Positions 43,683-52,762 are shown, counted from the stretch's first letter. The stretch: DNA of 64,000 nucleotides from Actinomyces slackii (GCF_900637295.1 NZ_LR134363.1:744001-808000); one strand, 5' to 3'. A program made the numbers and translations. The notes: a model not told the origin generated them from the letters alone.

Positions 43683-44485
43683 ATGCCCACGAGCAGCAGG
43701 CGTCGAGGCACGGCGCGCATGGCGGATATCGACCCGGCGCATCTCGAGGCGCTCAACGCCGGGACGGCGCCTGCGCGCACGCTCACCGAGGCGCTGGCCA
43801 TCGACCAGTTCTTGCTGCTGCGCGCTGTTGTGCCCGAGGCTGACGATGACCTTCTCGCCGAGGCCGACCGCGCCCAGAGCCTGGGCATCCTCAAGCGCAT
43901 GGCCCGCATCGGGGCGGCCCTGGCTGATCGCCCGCAGGTCGTCGAGGTGGAGCGGCTGGCCTCCCACCCCAGCGACACCGTGCGGGGTGGGCCTGCTTCC
44001 TCATCGCCGCGCGCTCGAGTGCCGGACCCGCTCGGCTGCTTCAGGAGCTGCGGGGCCTGGCGGACGACGAGCACTTCTCGGTGCGCGAGTGGGTGTGGAT
44101 GGCGGCCCGACCCACGCTCGTGTCCGATCTGGATGCCAGCATCGACCACCTGGCCGACTGGACGCAGGACCCCTCCGAGCGCATCCGCCGCTTCGCCAGC
44201 GAGTCACTGCGGCCCCGCGGCGTCTGGGCCACTCATATCGCCGCCCTCAAGGAGGCCCCCGAGCGCGGCGAGCCGATCCTGACCCCGCTGCGCGCCGACC
44301 CCTCGCGCTACGTGCAGGACTCGGTGGCGAACTGGATCAATGACGCCGCCAAGTCCCGCCCCGACTGGGCCCTTGACCTGTGCCGCCGATGGACGACTGC
44401 CGGTGAGAACCCGGCTACCGAGCGCATTGTGAAACGGGCACTGCGATCCGGCGACCTGGCGGCCCAGCTGCACTCACAGGCATGA
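43683..44485 (+). pseudogene. AlkD-like DNA alkylation repair gene with one-base frameshift
   Basis: Two frames join to one protein. Frame 43683 onward gives LTEALAIDQFLLLRAVVPEA and LADRPQVVEVERLASHPSDTV. After the GGGG run at 43984-43987 the homologous reading continues in the -1 frame as WACFLIAARSSAGPARLLQE and VREWVWMAARPTL, then to the stop at 44485 (PTLVSDLDASIDHLADWTQ, RFASESLRPRGVW). HEAT-like helical repeats and the final RRWTTAGENPATERIVKRAL are typical of AlkD-type 3-methyladenine glycosylases. A fifth G in the run would restore the frame. This may be a true inactivation, a phase-variable tract or a base-calling error. A later start at ATG 43719 is possible. Confidence 0.8.
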
Positions 44486-44529
44486 CGATGGTCCCCGGGC
44501 CCGGCAAGGTCCAGCCGCCCCGGCAGCGC

Positions 44530-45852
44530 TCAGCGCATCCACGCCCGGACCCGTAGGCCGGTGGTCAGGGCCCGGGCGCCCATGAACACCCAGGCGAAGG
44601 CCAGCCACAGGGTCACCAGCCCTCCGGCGCCCATGCCCACCACCAGCGCCAGCGGCACGTAGGGCAGGAGCGTGATCAGGCCCGCCCGGGCCAGGTAGGG
44701 GCCATCGCCCGCCCCCATGAGGATGCCGTCGAACAGGTAGACGGCCCCGGCCAGGGGCATCGCCGAGGCCATGACCACCAGCACGGGGATGGCCGCGGCC
44801 ACCACCGCGGACTCGGAGGTGAACAGCAGCGGCAGCCACGGGCTGGCCACCGCCAGGACCAGGCAGATCCCCGCCCCCGCTCCCAGGCCCCAGGCCAGGC
44901 ACCGGCGCAGCAGAGCCCCGATCCCCGGACCTCCCTGGGCGTCCCCTCCGGAGGAATCAGCCCGCCCCAGAGCAGTGCCGACCAGTGCCTGCGCCGCCAC
45001 CGCCAGGGCATCCAGGGCGAAGGCCGCGAAGCTCCACAGGGCGAAGGCCACCTGATGCGCCGCCAGAGGGACAGGCCCCAGCGCCGTCGCCGCCCACACC
45101 GTGGTTAGGATCGCCGCCCGCAGGCTGAGAGTGCGCACCAGCAGGGGAAGCCCACTTCCCAGGGAGGCCCCGAGCCCGGCGCGGCGAGGCCGCAGCCCCA
45201 CGCCCTCAGCCCGGGCGGCGCGCATCACCGGGGCCACAAGCGCCACCGCCATGAGACTCTGGGCAATCGCCGTCCCCGCCCCGGAGCCGGCGATCCCCAT
45301 CCCCACGCCATAAAGCAGCACGGCGTTGAGGACAACGTTGAGAGCCGCCCCCGCCGCGGCCACGATAAAAGGCGTGCGCGTGTCCAGCAGCCCCCGCAGC
45401 ACGCCCGTCGCGGCGAAGACCGCGAGCATCCCGGGCATACCGGGGGCCGATGCGCGCAGGTAGGCGATGGCAGCGCCCGCCACCTCGCCCTGCGCCCCCA
45501 GGGCCGAGACGATGAGCGGGGCCCCACCGCCCAGCAGCAAACCGGCCCCCAGGCCCAGGATGAGGGCCAGCCAGATCCCGTCGACGCCGGCGCGCAGCCC
45601 CTCCTGCCTCCTCCCGGCCCCGAAGAGCCGCGCCGTGGTCGCGGTGGTGGCGTAGGCCAGGAAGACGAACAGGCCGACGGCGGTGGTCAGGACCGTCGAG
45701 GCGATGGACAGCCCCGCCAGGCTCGCCGTCCCCAGATGCCCCACCATCGCCGAGTCGATGAGGACGAACAGGGGCTCCGCCACCAGTGCCCCCAGGGCCG
45801 GCAGGGCCAGGGAGAGGATCTGCCGGTTGAGGCTGCGGGGCGCGGTGGGCAC
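44530..45852 (-). CDS. MATE-family multidrug/toxin efflux protein (DinF-like)
   Basis: The product of about 440 residues has twelve hydrophobic segments and the MATE pattern of two six-helix halves. The start RQILSLALPALGALVAEPLF with DSAMVGHLGTASLAGLSIAS is the DinF-subgroup signature. The second half opens at LPLLVRTLSLRAAILTTVWA and ends GALVGTALGR-like and AFAWVFMGARALTTGLRVRA. These are Na+- or H+-driven exporters of cationic compounds. GTG 45852 was used as start because it gives the usual N-terminus; the frame is open to 45906. It is divergent from the DnaA-box region before dnaB. Confidence 0.9.
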   Translation of the reverse strand: MPTAPRSLNRQILSLALPALGALVAEPLFVLIDSAMVGHLGTASLAGLSIASTVLTTAVGLFVFLAYATTATTARLFGAGRRQEGLRAGVDGIWLALILGLGAGLLLGGGAPLIVSALGAQGEVAGAAIAYLRASAPGMPGMLAVFAATGVLRGLLDTRTPFIVAAAGAALNVVLNAVLLYGVGMGIAGSGAGTAIAQSLMAVALVAPVMRAARAEGVGLRPRRAGLGASLGSGLPLLVRTLSLRAAILTTVWAATALGPVPLAAHQVAFALWSFAAFALDALAVAAQALVGTALGRADSSGGDAQGGPGIGALLRRCLAWGLGAGAGICLVLAVASPWLPLLFTSESAVVAAAIPVLVVMASAMPLAGAVYLFDGILMGAGDGPYLARAGLITLLPYVPLALVVGMGAGGLVTLWLAFAWVFMGARALTTGLRVRAWMR

Positions 45853-46103
45853 GGCCTGAATTGTGCCCGACGGGCCTCGGCGTGTCGCGACGAGCAGCCC
45901 GACCACCCCCGAGGCGCCGGCGACACGGCTGTGGAACTCCTACAGGAACCGGCATGTCGCCCGCACCACGTCTCTGAATGAAGCCTGAGAATAAGCCCGA
46001 AAGTGCCTGGCACTCATAGGTGGGGGCGCATCTGGGGAAAACCGAAGGCGATCGACCTGTAGGACCCCCACAAAGCGCCCTAACCTCAAGTCGAGGATCA
46101 CCT

Positions 46104-46255
46104 CTGTCCACAGAGATTCCCACTTATCCACAGATTAAGTTGTGATCTGGTGAGAGAGTCCTATGTATTTCCTGATGGCTGTTTTGCCTGGAATGACAGG
46201 GAGCATGTGCGGACGGTCGTGTGATCAGATGTCGCTGTGCACACACTTATCCACA
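46104..46255 (+). promoter_or_regulatory. DnaA boxes upstream of dnaB
   Basis: Two perfect DnaA boxes TTATCCACA lie at 46124-46132 and 46247-46255. A near-match CTGTCCACA sits at 46104-46112, 20 bp before the first. The stretch 46130-46200 between the perfect boxes is clearly AT-richer. The 602-bp gap 45853-46454 holds no convincing gene. The boxes could let DnaA control dnaB or mark an origin-proximal site. Confidence 0.7.
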
Positions 46256-46454
46256 GGGAGCCCTGGCAGATCCCCAGGGCAGGTGGCCACATCCACAGCC
46301 ATCTGCCGGATATCCCCAGAGGTGCGCCGTCGAGGGTTTGCACGCCCTGACAACAGCCGCTATGGTCACGCGCGCGCAAGCGCCCGCGCGGCCTGAACAG
46401 GAGGGCCGACCGTCGTCGGGCCGGCGCGGATCGAGGCACCGGGAGGGGAGCGTG

Positions 46455-47876
46455 ATGGACGGCATGGAGGGCGCCGACGAGCCCGAGAGCCCGGAGCACA
46501 GCGGCTACGCGCGCTACGACTCGGCCTTCGACCGCCTCCCGCCCCAGGACCTGGACGCCGAGATGGCCACCCTGGGCGGCATGCTCCTGAGCAAGGAGGC
46601 CATCACCGACGTCATCGACGTGCTGCGCGGCCCGGAGTTCTACCGCTCCGCCCACGAGTCGATCTTCAGCGCCATCGTCGAGATCTACAACCGCTCCGAG
46701 CCCGCCGACCCGCTCATCGTGGCCGATGAGCTCTCCAAGCGGGGCGAGCTGGAGCGCATCGGCGGCGCCCCCTACCTGGCCTCCCTCATGGCCACCGTCC
46801 CCACCGCCGCCAACGCCGGCTACTACGCCCGCATCGTCAAGGACAAGGCGCTGATGCGCGGGCTCGTCCAGGCCGGCACCCGCATCACCCAGCTGGGCTA
46901 CTCCACCGACGCCGGGGACATCGACAACCTCGTCACCCTGGCCGAGGCCGAGGTATACGCCGTGGCCCACAACGAGGGTGAGAGGGAGGACTACGTCGCC
47001 GTCGCCGAGCTCCTGGGCGAGGCCAACCTGGAGATCGAGGCCGCCCAGAACCGGGACAACGGCGCCATGACCGGGGTGCCCACCGGCTTCCTGGAGCTCG
47101 ATGAGCTCACCGGCGGCCTGCACGCCGGGCAGATGATCATCGTCGCCGCCCGCCCCGCCATGGGCAAGTCCACCCTCGCCGTCGACTTCTGCCGCTCGGC
47201 CTCCATCCACCACGGCATCACCAGCTGCTACTTCTCCCTGGAGATGGGGCGCATGGAGCTCATGATGCGCATCCTGGCCGCCGAGTCCGGGGTGGACATG
47301 AACAAGCTCCGCGGCTCGCGCCAGATGGAGGACCGCGACTGGACGGATGTGGCCGTGGCCTACAACCCCGTGTCCAACGCGCCCCTGTTCATCGACGACT
47401 CGCCCAACCTGACCATGCCGGAGATCCGCTCCAAGGCGCTGCGCATGAAGCAGCAGCACAACCTGGGGATCATGGTCATCGACTACCTCCAGCTCATGAG
47501 CTCGGGCAAGCGCGTGGAGTCCCGCCAGCAGGAGGTCTCGGAGTTCTCCCGGTCGCTCAAGCTCCTGGCCAAGGAACTGGAGATCCCCGTCATCGCCGTC
47601 GCCCAGCTCAACCGCGGACCCGAGCAGCGCACCGGCAACAAGCCCCAGATGTCCGACCTGCGCGAGTCCGGCTCCCTGGAGCAGGACGCCGACATCATCG
47701 TGCTGCTGCACCGCCCCGAGTACTACAACCCCGAGGAGCGCCCCGGGGAGGCCGACATCATCGTGGCCAAGCACCGCAACGGCCAGACCCGCACCATTCC
47801 GGTGGCCTTCCAGGGGCACCTGTCGCGCTTCGCCAACATGGCCCGCGACATCGTCCCCGAGCCCGCCTACGAGTAG
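46455..47876 (+). CDS. dnaB: Replicative DNA helicase
   Basis: The 473-residue helicase has the N-terminal primase-contact domain (PPQDLDAEMATLGGMLLSKE, and AHESIFSAIVEIYNRSEPAD) and the RecA-like motor. Walker A is ARPAMGKSTLAVDF, Walker B is LGIMVIDYLQLM, and the ssDNA-binding loop region is QLNRGPEQRTGNKPQMSDLR. No intein interrupts it. The start is ATG 46455 with GGAGGGGAG just upstream, preferred over the open frame back to 46221, which reads through DnaA-box DNA. It lies downstream of the rplI operon as in many actinobacteria, but separated by AlkD-like and MATE genes. Confidence 0.97.
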   Translation: MDGMEGADEPESPEHSGYARYDSAFDRLPPQDLDAEMATLGGMLLSKEAITDVIDVLRGPEFYRSAHESIFSAIVEIYNRSEPADPLIVADELSKRGELERIGGAPYLASLMATVPTAANAGYYARIVKDKALMRGLVQAGTRITQLGYSTDAGDIDNLVTLAEAEVYAVAHNEGEREDYVAVAELLGEANLEIEAAQNRDNGAMTGVPTGFLELDELTGGLHAGQMIIVAARPAMGKSTLAVDFCRSASIHHGITSCYFSLEMGRMELMMRILAAESGVDMNKLRGSRQMEDRDWTDVAVAYNPVSNAPLFIDDSPNLTMPEIRSKALRMKQQHNLGIMVIDYLQLMSSGKRVESRQQEVSEFSRSLKLLAKELEIPVIAVAQLNRGPEQRTGNKPQMSDLRESGSLEQDADIIVLLHRPEYYNPEERPGEADIIVAKHRNGQTRTIPVAFQGHLSRFANMARDIVPEPAYE

Positions 47877-48069
47877 GCGCCGGCCGCCGACCATCGGTTG
47901 CCGGCCCGCCGGCCGCCGGGCCCGACGTCGGGGCGCGCCTCCCCCGGGGCCCTGGCCTCCCGGGGCGCGCCGCCGGCCGCCGGACGACAACCGCCGCACC
48001 GGGCCGTCCCGGGGCGCCGCCCGCTCGGCGACCCCGCTTGGCGCCGCTCAGCGACCCTGCCCGACGGCG

Positions 48070-49608
48070 CTACTCGGCGACGTCGGAGGCGGACAGGTCC
48101 ATCTGCCGCAGGGACACCAGGCGGGAGCGGCGCGCCACCTTGTAGCCCAGCCACAGGGCGACGGCGATCGGCAGCCCCACATAGGCCACCAGCACCCCGT
48201 ACCAGGTGAACTCGCCGGACAGGGCGAGGTTGAGGCCCTGGCCGGCGATGACCCCCAGGAAGACGATGAGGGAGAGCCAGGTGCCCACGGGGTAGAGCTT
48301 GGCCCGGTAGGCCAGCTCCTCATCCTTGCGGCCCTGGGCCCGCCAGGCCGCCCGGAAGCGCAGGTGCGCCACGCACACCCCGGCCCAGACGATGAAGCCC
48401 GTCAGGCCGGTGGCGTTGTAGAACCAGGTGTAGGCCACCGAGTCGCCCACCAGGGAGGACAGGAAGCCGAGCGTCGAGATCCCCACGGTCGCGATGACTC
48501 CGGCCACCGGCACCCCCGCCGCGGAGGTGCGCGCGAAGATCCTCGGGGCGCGGCCCGTGTGGGCCATGGAGTACAGCAGGCGCGAGCCGATGTAGAGCGT
48601 CGAGTTGCCGGCGGAGAGCACCGAGGACAGCACGACGGCGTTCATGACGGCCGCCGCGGCCGCCAGGCCGGCGCGCTTGAAGACCAGGGTGAAGGGGCTG
48701 GCGGCGATGTTCTCCTCCGAGGCCTGCAGCAGGCTCGGGTCGGTGTAGGCCACGAGGGTCGAGACCACAGCGATCGCACCGACGTAGAACAGCAGGATCC
48801 TCCAGAACACCGAGTTGATGGCCCGGGGCATGGTCACCCGCGGGTTCTCCGCCTCCCCGGCGGCCACGGCCGCCGACTCCACGCCGATGAAGGAGAACCC
48901 GGCGACCATGAGCACCCCGAGGGTCCCGCCCAGGCCGCCGACGAAGGGGGCCTCCCCGACCACCCAGTTGTCCAGGCCGGGGCTGGCGCCGCCCATGATC
49001 CCGACGATCATGGCCACCCCCAGGACGAGGAAGACGATGATGGTGACCACCTTGATGCCGGCGAACCAGAACTCCGCCTCCCCGAAGGCCTTGGCGGAGA
49101 ACAGGTTGAGCCCCAGGATGATCGCCAGGAACAGGGCGCTCCACAGCAGGGAGGGGGAGCCCGGGAACCAGAACTTCATGATGATGGAGGTGGCAACCAG
49201 CTCGACGGCGATCGTCATGGCGCAGGAGTACCAGTAGGTCCACCCGAGCATGAAGCCCACAGCCGGCTCCACGTACTCCCCGGTGTAGGTCTCGAAGGCC
49301 CCGGCCACGGGACGGTGGGTGACCATCTCGCCCAGGGCCGTCATCATGAAGTAGATCGCCAGGCCGATCAGGCCGTAGGAGACGATCGCCCCGGCGGGCC
49401 CGGCCGTGGAGATGGAGGCGCCCGTGCCCACGAACAGGCCGGTGCCGATGGCGCCGCCGACGGCGATGAGGTTGACGTGCCGGGCCTTGAGGGTCCGCTG
49501 CAGGCCCGCCCCGGAGTCGGTCGGGGGAGTCTGGCCGGTGCTGGTCCGCGATGCGGCCGCGGCGGGCTGTGCCGGGGGCACGGGGGATGGGTGAGCGTCG
49601 TTGCCCAT
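48070..49608 (-). CDS. Amino acid permease (APC superfamily, AAT/LysP-like)
   Basis: The 512-residue protein has the AAT signature near the start: RTLKARHVNLIAVGGAIGTG, then VGTGASISTAGPAGAIVSYG, GEMVTHRPVAGAFETYTGEY and VEPAVGFMLGWTYWYSCAMT. Twelve helices fit the length. It most resembles lysine or basic amino acid carriers (LysP group), but the substrate is inference. ATG 49608 was chosen because the preceding sequence is antisense to the divergent hydrolase gene. A 7-bp-arm palindrome sits between the two genes. Pairing with an arginine-analogue hydrolase hints at import of arginine-like compounds. Confidence 0.9.
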   Translation of the reverse strand: MGNDAHPSPVPPAQPAAAASRTSTGQTPPTDSGAGLQRTLKARHVNLIAVGGAIGTGLFVGTGASISTAGPAGAIVSYGLIGLAIYFMMTALGEMVTHRPVAGAFETYTGEYVEPAVGFMLGWTYWYSCAMTIAVELVATSIIMKFWFPGSPSLLWSALFLAIILGLNLFSAKAFGEAEFWFAGIKVVTIIVFLVLGVAMIVGIMGGASPGLDNWVVGEAPFVGGLGGTLGVLMVAGFSFIGVESAAVAAGEAENPRVTMPRAINSVFWRILLFYVGAIAVVSTLVAYTDPSLLQASEENIAASPFTLVFKRAGLAAAAAVMNAVVLSSVLSAGNSTLYIGSRLLYSMAHTGRAPRIFARTSAAGVPVAGVIATVGISTLGFLSSLVGDSVAYTWFYNATGLTGFIVWAGVCVAHLRFRAAWRAQGRKDEELAYRAKLYPVGTWLSLIVFLGVIAGQGLNLALSGEFTWYGVLVAYVGLPIAVALWLGYKVARRSRLVSLRQMDLSASDVAE

Positions 49609-49652
49609 GATGTCCGGTGTCTCCTCGTCGAGTACAGTGGGGATCCACAAAC

Positions 49653-49670
49653 CATGCAGTGACCTGCATG
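49653..49670. promoter_or_regulatory. Palindrome CATGCAG-TGAC-CTGCATG in the divergent intergenic region
   Basis: Perfect 7-bp arms flank TGAC at 49653-49670. Two further TGCAT copies follow within 10 bp. Its place between the divergent permease and hydrolase genes suggests an operator for a shared regulator that is not encoded nearby. Confidence 0.5.
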
Positions 49671-49743
49671 AGGATGCATACAAGGAACGTTTTCTATCAC
49701 ATCTGGCCCTGGCGTGCGCGGGGCCGCATCGAAGGAGATGCTC

Positions 49744-50526
49744 ATGGAGACCGAGATCTTCGCGGCGCTGGTGCGCCGTCCCGGACCCCGCCTGGCCGAG
49801 GGCCTGGTCACGCATATCGAGCGCAGCGAGGTGGACCTGGAGCTGGCGCAGCGCCAGTGGCAGGCCTATGTGGAGGCCCTGGAGGCCGCCGGCTGGAGGA
49901 CCATCGAGGTCGAGCCCGCGCCGGACTGCCCCGATGCGGTGTTCATCGAGGACGCCGTCGTCGTCTACGGGGATGTGGCCGTGGTGACGCGCCCGGGCGC
50001 CGATGAGCGCAAGCCCGAGACCGAGGCCGCTGAGCGCGCCGTGCGCGACCTGGGCTACACGGTGCGCCGCATCGAGGCGCCGGGCACGCTCGACGGCGGG
50101 GACGTGCTCAAGTTCGGCGGCACCGTATGGGTGGGCCAGGGCGGGCGCACCAACGCCGAGGGCCTGCGCCAACTCGGTGAGATTCTCGCCGAGCAGGGGG
50201 CGCGGGTCGTGGGCGTGCCGCTGACCAAGGTGCTGCACCTGAAGTCCGCGGTCACGGCGCTGCCCGACGGCACGGTCATCGGCTACGAGCCGCTCGTGGA
50301 CGACGCCTCGGTGTGGGAGAGCTTCCTGGCCGTGCCCGAGGAGTCGGGGGCCCATGTGGTGCTGCTGGGCGGCGATCGGCTGCTCATGGCGGCCGATGCG
50401 CCCAAGTCCGCAGAGCTGTTCCGCTCCCGGGGCTATGAGGTCACCGAGGTCGACATCTCCGAGTACGAGAAGCTCGAGGGCTGCGTGACCTGCCTGTCCG
50501 TGCGCCTGCGCGGCTGCCCGTCCTGA
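49744..50526 (+). CDS. Dimethylarginine dimethylaminohydrolase-family protein (DDAH)
   Basis: The 260-residue protein belongs to the guanidino-modifying superfamily with arginine deiminase. Visible motifs are CPDAVFIEDAVVVYGDVAVV (substrate acid residues), APGTLDGGDVLKFGGTVWVG, the catalytic His in KVLHLKSAVTALPDG, and the nucleophile Cys region KLEGCVTCLSVRLRG at the end. DDAH hydrolyses methylated arginine to citrulline and methylamines; some bacterial members act on other guanidino compounds. ATG 49744 is 6 nt after AAGGAG; ATG 49738 overlaps that site. It is divergent from an AAT-type permease that may import its substrate. Confidence 0.9.
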   Translation: METEIFAALVRRPGPRLAEGLVTHIERSEVDLELAQRQWQAYVEALEAAGWRTIEVEPAPDCPDAVFIEDAVVVYGDVAVVTRPGADERKPETEAAERAVRDLGYTVRRIEAPGTLDGGDVLKFGGTVWVGQGGRTNAEGLRQLGEILAEQGARVVGVPLTKVLHLKSAVTALPDGTVIGYEPLVDDASVWESFLAVPEESGAHVVLLGGDRLLMAADAPKSAELFRSRGYEVTEVDISEYEKLEGCVTCLSVRLRGCPS

Positions 50527-50595
50527 CGGTGGAGGACGGCGACGTCGGGCGGCTTAGCCGAGGACTGAGCCCGCCGCCGGCCTCCGCTCGCCCGG

Positions 50596-51309
50596 CTAAG
50601 CCTCCGCCACCCCCGCTCCGGCGACCGGCGCGACCCCCGGCACCCGCCGGGGGCGCAGGCGGCGCCAGCCGAGGATCGAGCCCATGAGGGCCAGCACCAG
50701 AAGATAGGTGGCGCCGTGGGCCAGGCCGTCGCGCAGGTACTGCGCCCCCGCGGCCGGCTCGACGATGTAGCTCGCCAGCTCACGCGTCGACCACAGCGGC
50801 AGGACGCGCGTCCAGGAGTCGGCCGGGTCCACGAGCAACTGCACCGCCATGATCCCCAGGAGTGCCAGCGCCCCCTCCAGGTCGTGCGGCACCAGCGAGG
50901 CGACCAGCGACCCCAGGGGCACGGCGATCGCCGTCGTGAGCAGGAGCATGACGGTCACCGCCTCCGGACGGTGCAGGTCCTGCCCGATCGTGACGGCCGC
51001 CAGCCCCGCGTAGGCCAGGCCCACCGCCCACCCCAGGGCGAGGACCGCCAGGTGCCGGCCGGCGTGGATCGACGTCGGCGAGGCTCCGGCCACCACCAGG
51101 CGCCGGTCCAGCCGCCGGGCGGAGACCTGCGTGAACAGGGTGAGAGTCGCGACCGCCCACCCCAGCCCCATGGACAGCAGCCGCAGCGCCGTCCAGTGGG
51201 TGTCGAGGCGCACCAGGAAGAAGCTCAGCGGCAGCAGGAGGGTCAGGGCCAGGGCGCCGCGGCGCCTGGCGAGCTCTGCCAGGGTCACGCGGGCGACGAG
51301 CCGGGTCAT
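50596..51309 (-). CDS. ABC transporter membrane protein (PadR-controlled operon)
   Basis: The 237-residue integral membrane protein has about six hydrophobic segments: ALALTLLLPLSFFLV, LLSMGLGWAVATLTLF, GWAVGLAYAGLAAVTIG, VTVMLLLTTAIAVPLGSLVA, ALALLGIMAVQLLVDP and YLLVLALMGSILGW. It resembles ABC-2 type permeases. Its start overlaps the upstream ATPase gene stop by 4 nt (51306-51309), so the two are translationally coupled. Export of an unknown compound is inferred. Confidence 0.82.
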   Translation of the reverse strand: MTRLVARVTLAELARRRGALALTLLLPLSFFLVRLDTHWTALRLLSMGLGWAVATLTLFTQVSARRLDRRLVVAGASPTSIHAGRHLAVLALGWAVGLAYAGLAAVTIGQDLHRPEAVTVMLLLTTAIAVPLGSLVASLVPHDLEGALALLGIMAVQLLVDPADSWTRVLPLWSTRELASYIVEPAAGAQYLRDGLAHGATYLLVLALMGSILGWRRLRPRRVPGVAPVAGAGVAEA

Positions 51310-52190
51310 CGGTCCACCTCCGGGCTGGGCAGCTCAAGCACGCGGTCCACGAGCCCGACGTCGCGCAGCAGATGCGTGACCAGCAGGATCCCGCTGGTGG
51401 CACGCCAGGCGTCGATGAGCTCCCACAGCTCCTCGTAGGCCGAGGTGTCGAAGCCCTGGTAGGGCTCGTCGAGCAGGAGCAGGTCGGGGGCGTCGAGCTG
51501 GGCCAGGGCCAGGTTGACCTTCTGCTGGGTGCCGCCCGAGAGCGTCCCCAGCCGCTGTGCCCCGCGCGCCCGCCAGCCCAGGCGCGACAGGAGACGGTGA
51601 CCGGTTGTGGTGGATCGGCGTCGGGACTGGCGGCGGGCCGCCCCGAAGAGCGCCAGGTGCTCGTCAACCGTCAGCAGCGGGGACAGGCAGTCGCGCTGGG
51701 GCGCGTAGCCGAAGCGCCCCGTGCGCTCGACCGTTCCGGCCGTGGGGGCGAGCATGCCCGCGCAGACCTGCATGAGCGTGGACTTACCGGCCCCATTCGC
51801 CCCGACGACGGCCACGACCTCCCCGCGGCGCAGCTCCAGGTCCACGTTCCTCAGGACGGCGCGACGACGACGGCCGAGCAGGCGGGGCCCGCCGCCGAGC
51901 CCGCCTCGGGTGACGGTCAGGCCCCGCAGGCGCAGCACCACCTCCGGTGCCGGTGCCGGTGCCGGGGCCAGGGGGCGGCGCGCCGGCTCGGCGGCGCGCA
52001 GGGCGCCGGCGAGCTCGCGGGCGTAGAGGGTCGCTGGTCCGAACATGGCGGCGGGGTCGGCGCTCGCGGCCTCCGCCTCGGCGCGCGTGGCCTCCAGGAG
52101 CCGGCCGGCCTCCGCGGCGGCCACGCCGACGGCGTCGAGCTCGGCGGCCAGGGAGGCGTACCACAGGGTGCTGGGCGGGGTGGCGCTCAT
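51306..52190 (-). CDS. ABC ATPase with N-terminal HAAS-like helical domain
   Basis: The 294-residue protein has two parts. Residues 1 to about 80 (LWYASLAAELDAVGVAAAEA and DPAAMFGPATLYARELAGAL) look like the HAAS-type helical module that usually accompanies PadR regulators as a separate membrane protein. The ABC domain follows: Walker A VGANGAGKSTLMQ, signature LGTLSGGTQQKVNLALAQL, Walker B LLLLDEPYQGFD and H-loop VTHLL. A HAAS-like module fused to the ATPase is unusual. ATG 52190 overlaps the PadR stop as ATGA. It pairs with the permease downstream. Confidence 0.88.
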   Translation of the reverse strand: MSATPPSTLWYASLAAELDAVGVAAAEAGRLLEATRAEAEAASADPAAMFGPATLYARELAGALRAAEPARRPLAPAPAPAPEVVLRLRGLTVTRGGLGGGPRLLGRRRRAVLRNVDLELRRGEVVAVVGANGAGKSTLMQVCAGMLAPTAGTVERTGRFGYAPQRDCLSPLLTVDEHLALFGAARRQSRRRSTTTGHRLLSRLGWRARGAQRLGTLSGGTQQKVNLALAQLDAPDLLLLDEPYQGFDTSAYEELWELIDAWRATSGILLVTHLLRDVGLVDRVLELPSPEVDR

Positions 52191-52579
52191 GAGCGGGACG
52201 CCCCCCGCGTGGAGGCGGTGGATCGCGGGGGAGGGGCTGCGACGTCGGCCCGGGCGGCGCCCTCGATGATCTCGCCGAGGGTGGAGGAGAAGGAGCGCCA
52301 CTCCTCGCGGCGGGCGGCCAGCTCATCGTGGCCTGCGGGGGTGGGGGTGAAGTACTTGCGGGCGGGGCCGGAGGCTGAGGGCTGCCAGGTCACGGCCACC
52401 AGGCCCCGCTTCTCCAGGCGCAGCAGCGCGGGGTAGAGGGTGCCGCCGGGCAGTGGGCCCAGGCCGGCAGCCTCCAGGCGCTGGCCCAGACCCAGGCCGT
52501 AGTCGGGGTGGTCGGCCAGGAGGGAGAGCAGGCAGGTCTCCAGGAAGCCGTGCAGGAGGCGGGCGGTGGCGGCGCTCAT
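52187..52579 (-). CDS. PadR-family transcriptional regulator
   Basis: The 130-residue regulator has the PadR winged helix: LHGFLETCLLSLLADHPDYG, LGPLPGGTLYPALLRLEKRG, and LVAVTWQPSASGPARKYFTP with TPAGHDELAARREEW. The start at ATG 52579 has no ribosome site; GTATACC directly precedes it, so the mRNA may be leaderless or very short-leadered. It heads a three-gene operon with the ATPase and permease and probably represses itself through the dyad at 52580-52602. Confidence 0.92.
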   Translation of the reverse strand: MSAATARLLHGFLETCLLSLLADHPDYGLGLGQRLEAAGLGPLPGGTLYPALLRLEKRGLVAVTWQPSASGPARKYFTPTPAGHDELAARREEWRSFSSTLGEIIEGAARADVAAPPPRSTASTRGASRS

Positions 52580-52602
52580 GGTATACAGACTAACTGCATA
52601 CC
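52580..52602. promoter_or_regulatory. PadR autoregulatory operator candidate
   Basis: GGTATACAG and CTGCATACC form an inverted repeat with 9-bp arms (one mismatch) and a 5-nt centre. It abuts the PadR start codon. This spacing is near the ATAC-type dyads known for PadR proteins. Confidence 0.6.
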
Positions 52603-52762
52603 AGAGAGACTGACAACCGGTTAGGAAGTGGAAGGTGTGCCCACTGCTCCAAGCACGAGAACTTCCGAGAATTGCGGCATGTCCGTCCGTCTGCGTGGTC
52701 GCTCGGCTCAGGCAGCGCCGGTCCTCCACGCACCTACTGCGGAACCAATGCTGGACGTAAAC

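Noticed and set aside
45853-46454. Chromosomal origin (oriC)
   Set aside because: Only two perfect DnaA boxes are present and neither dnaA nor dnaN is adjacent; a regulatory or titration site is more likely.
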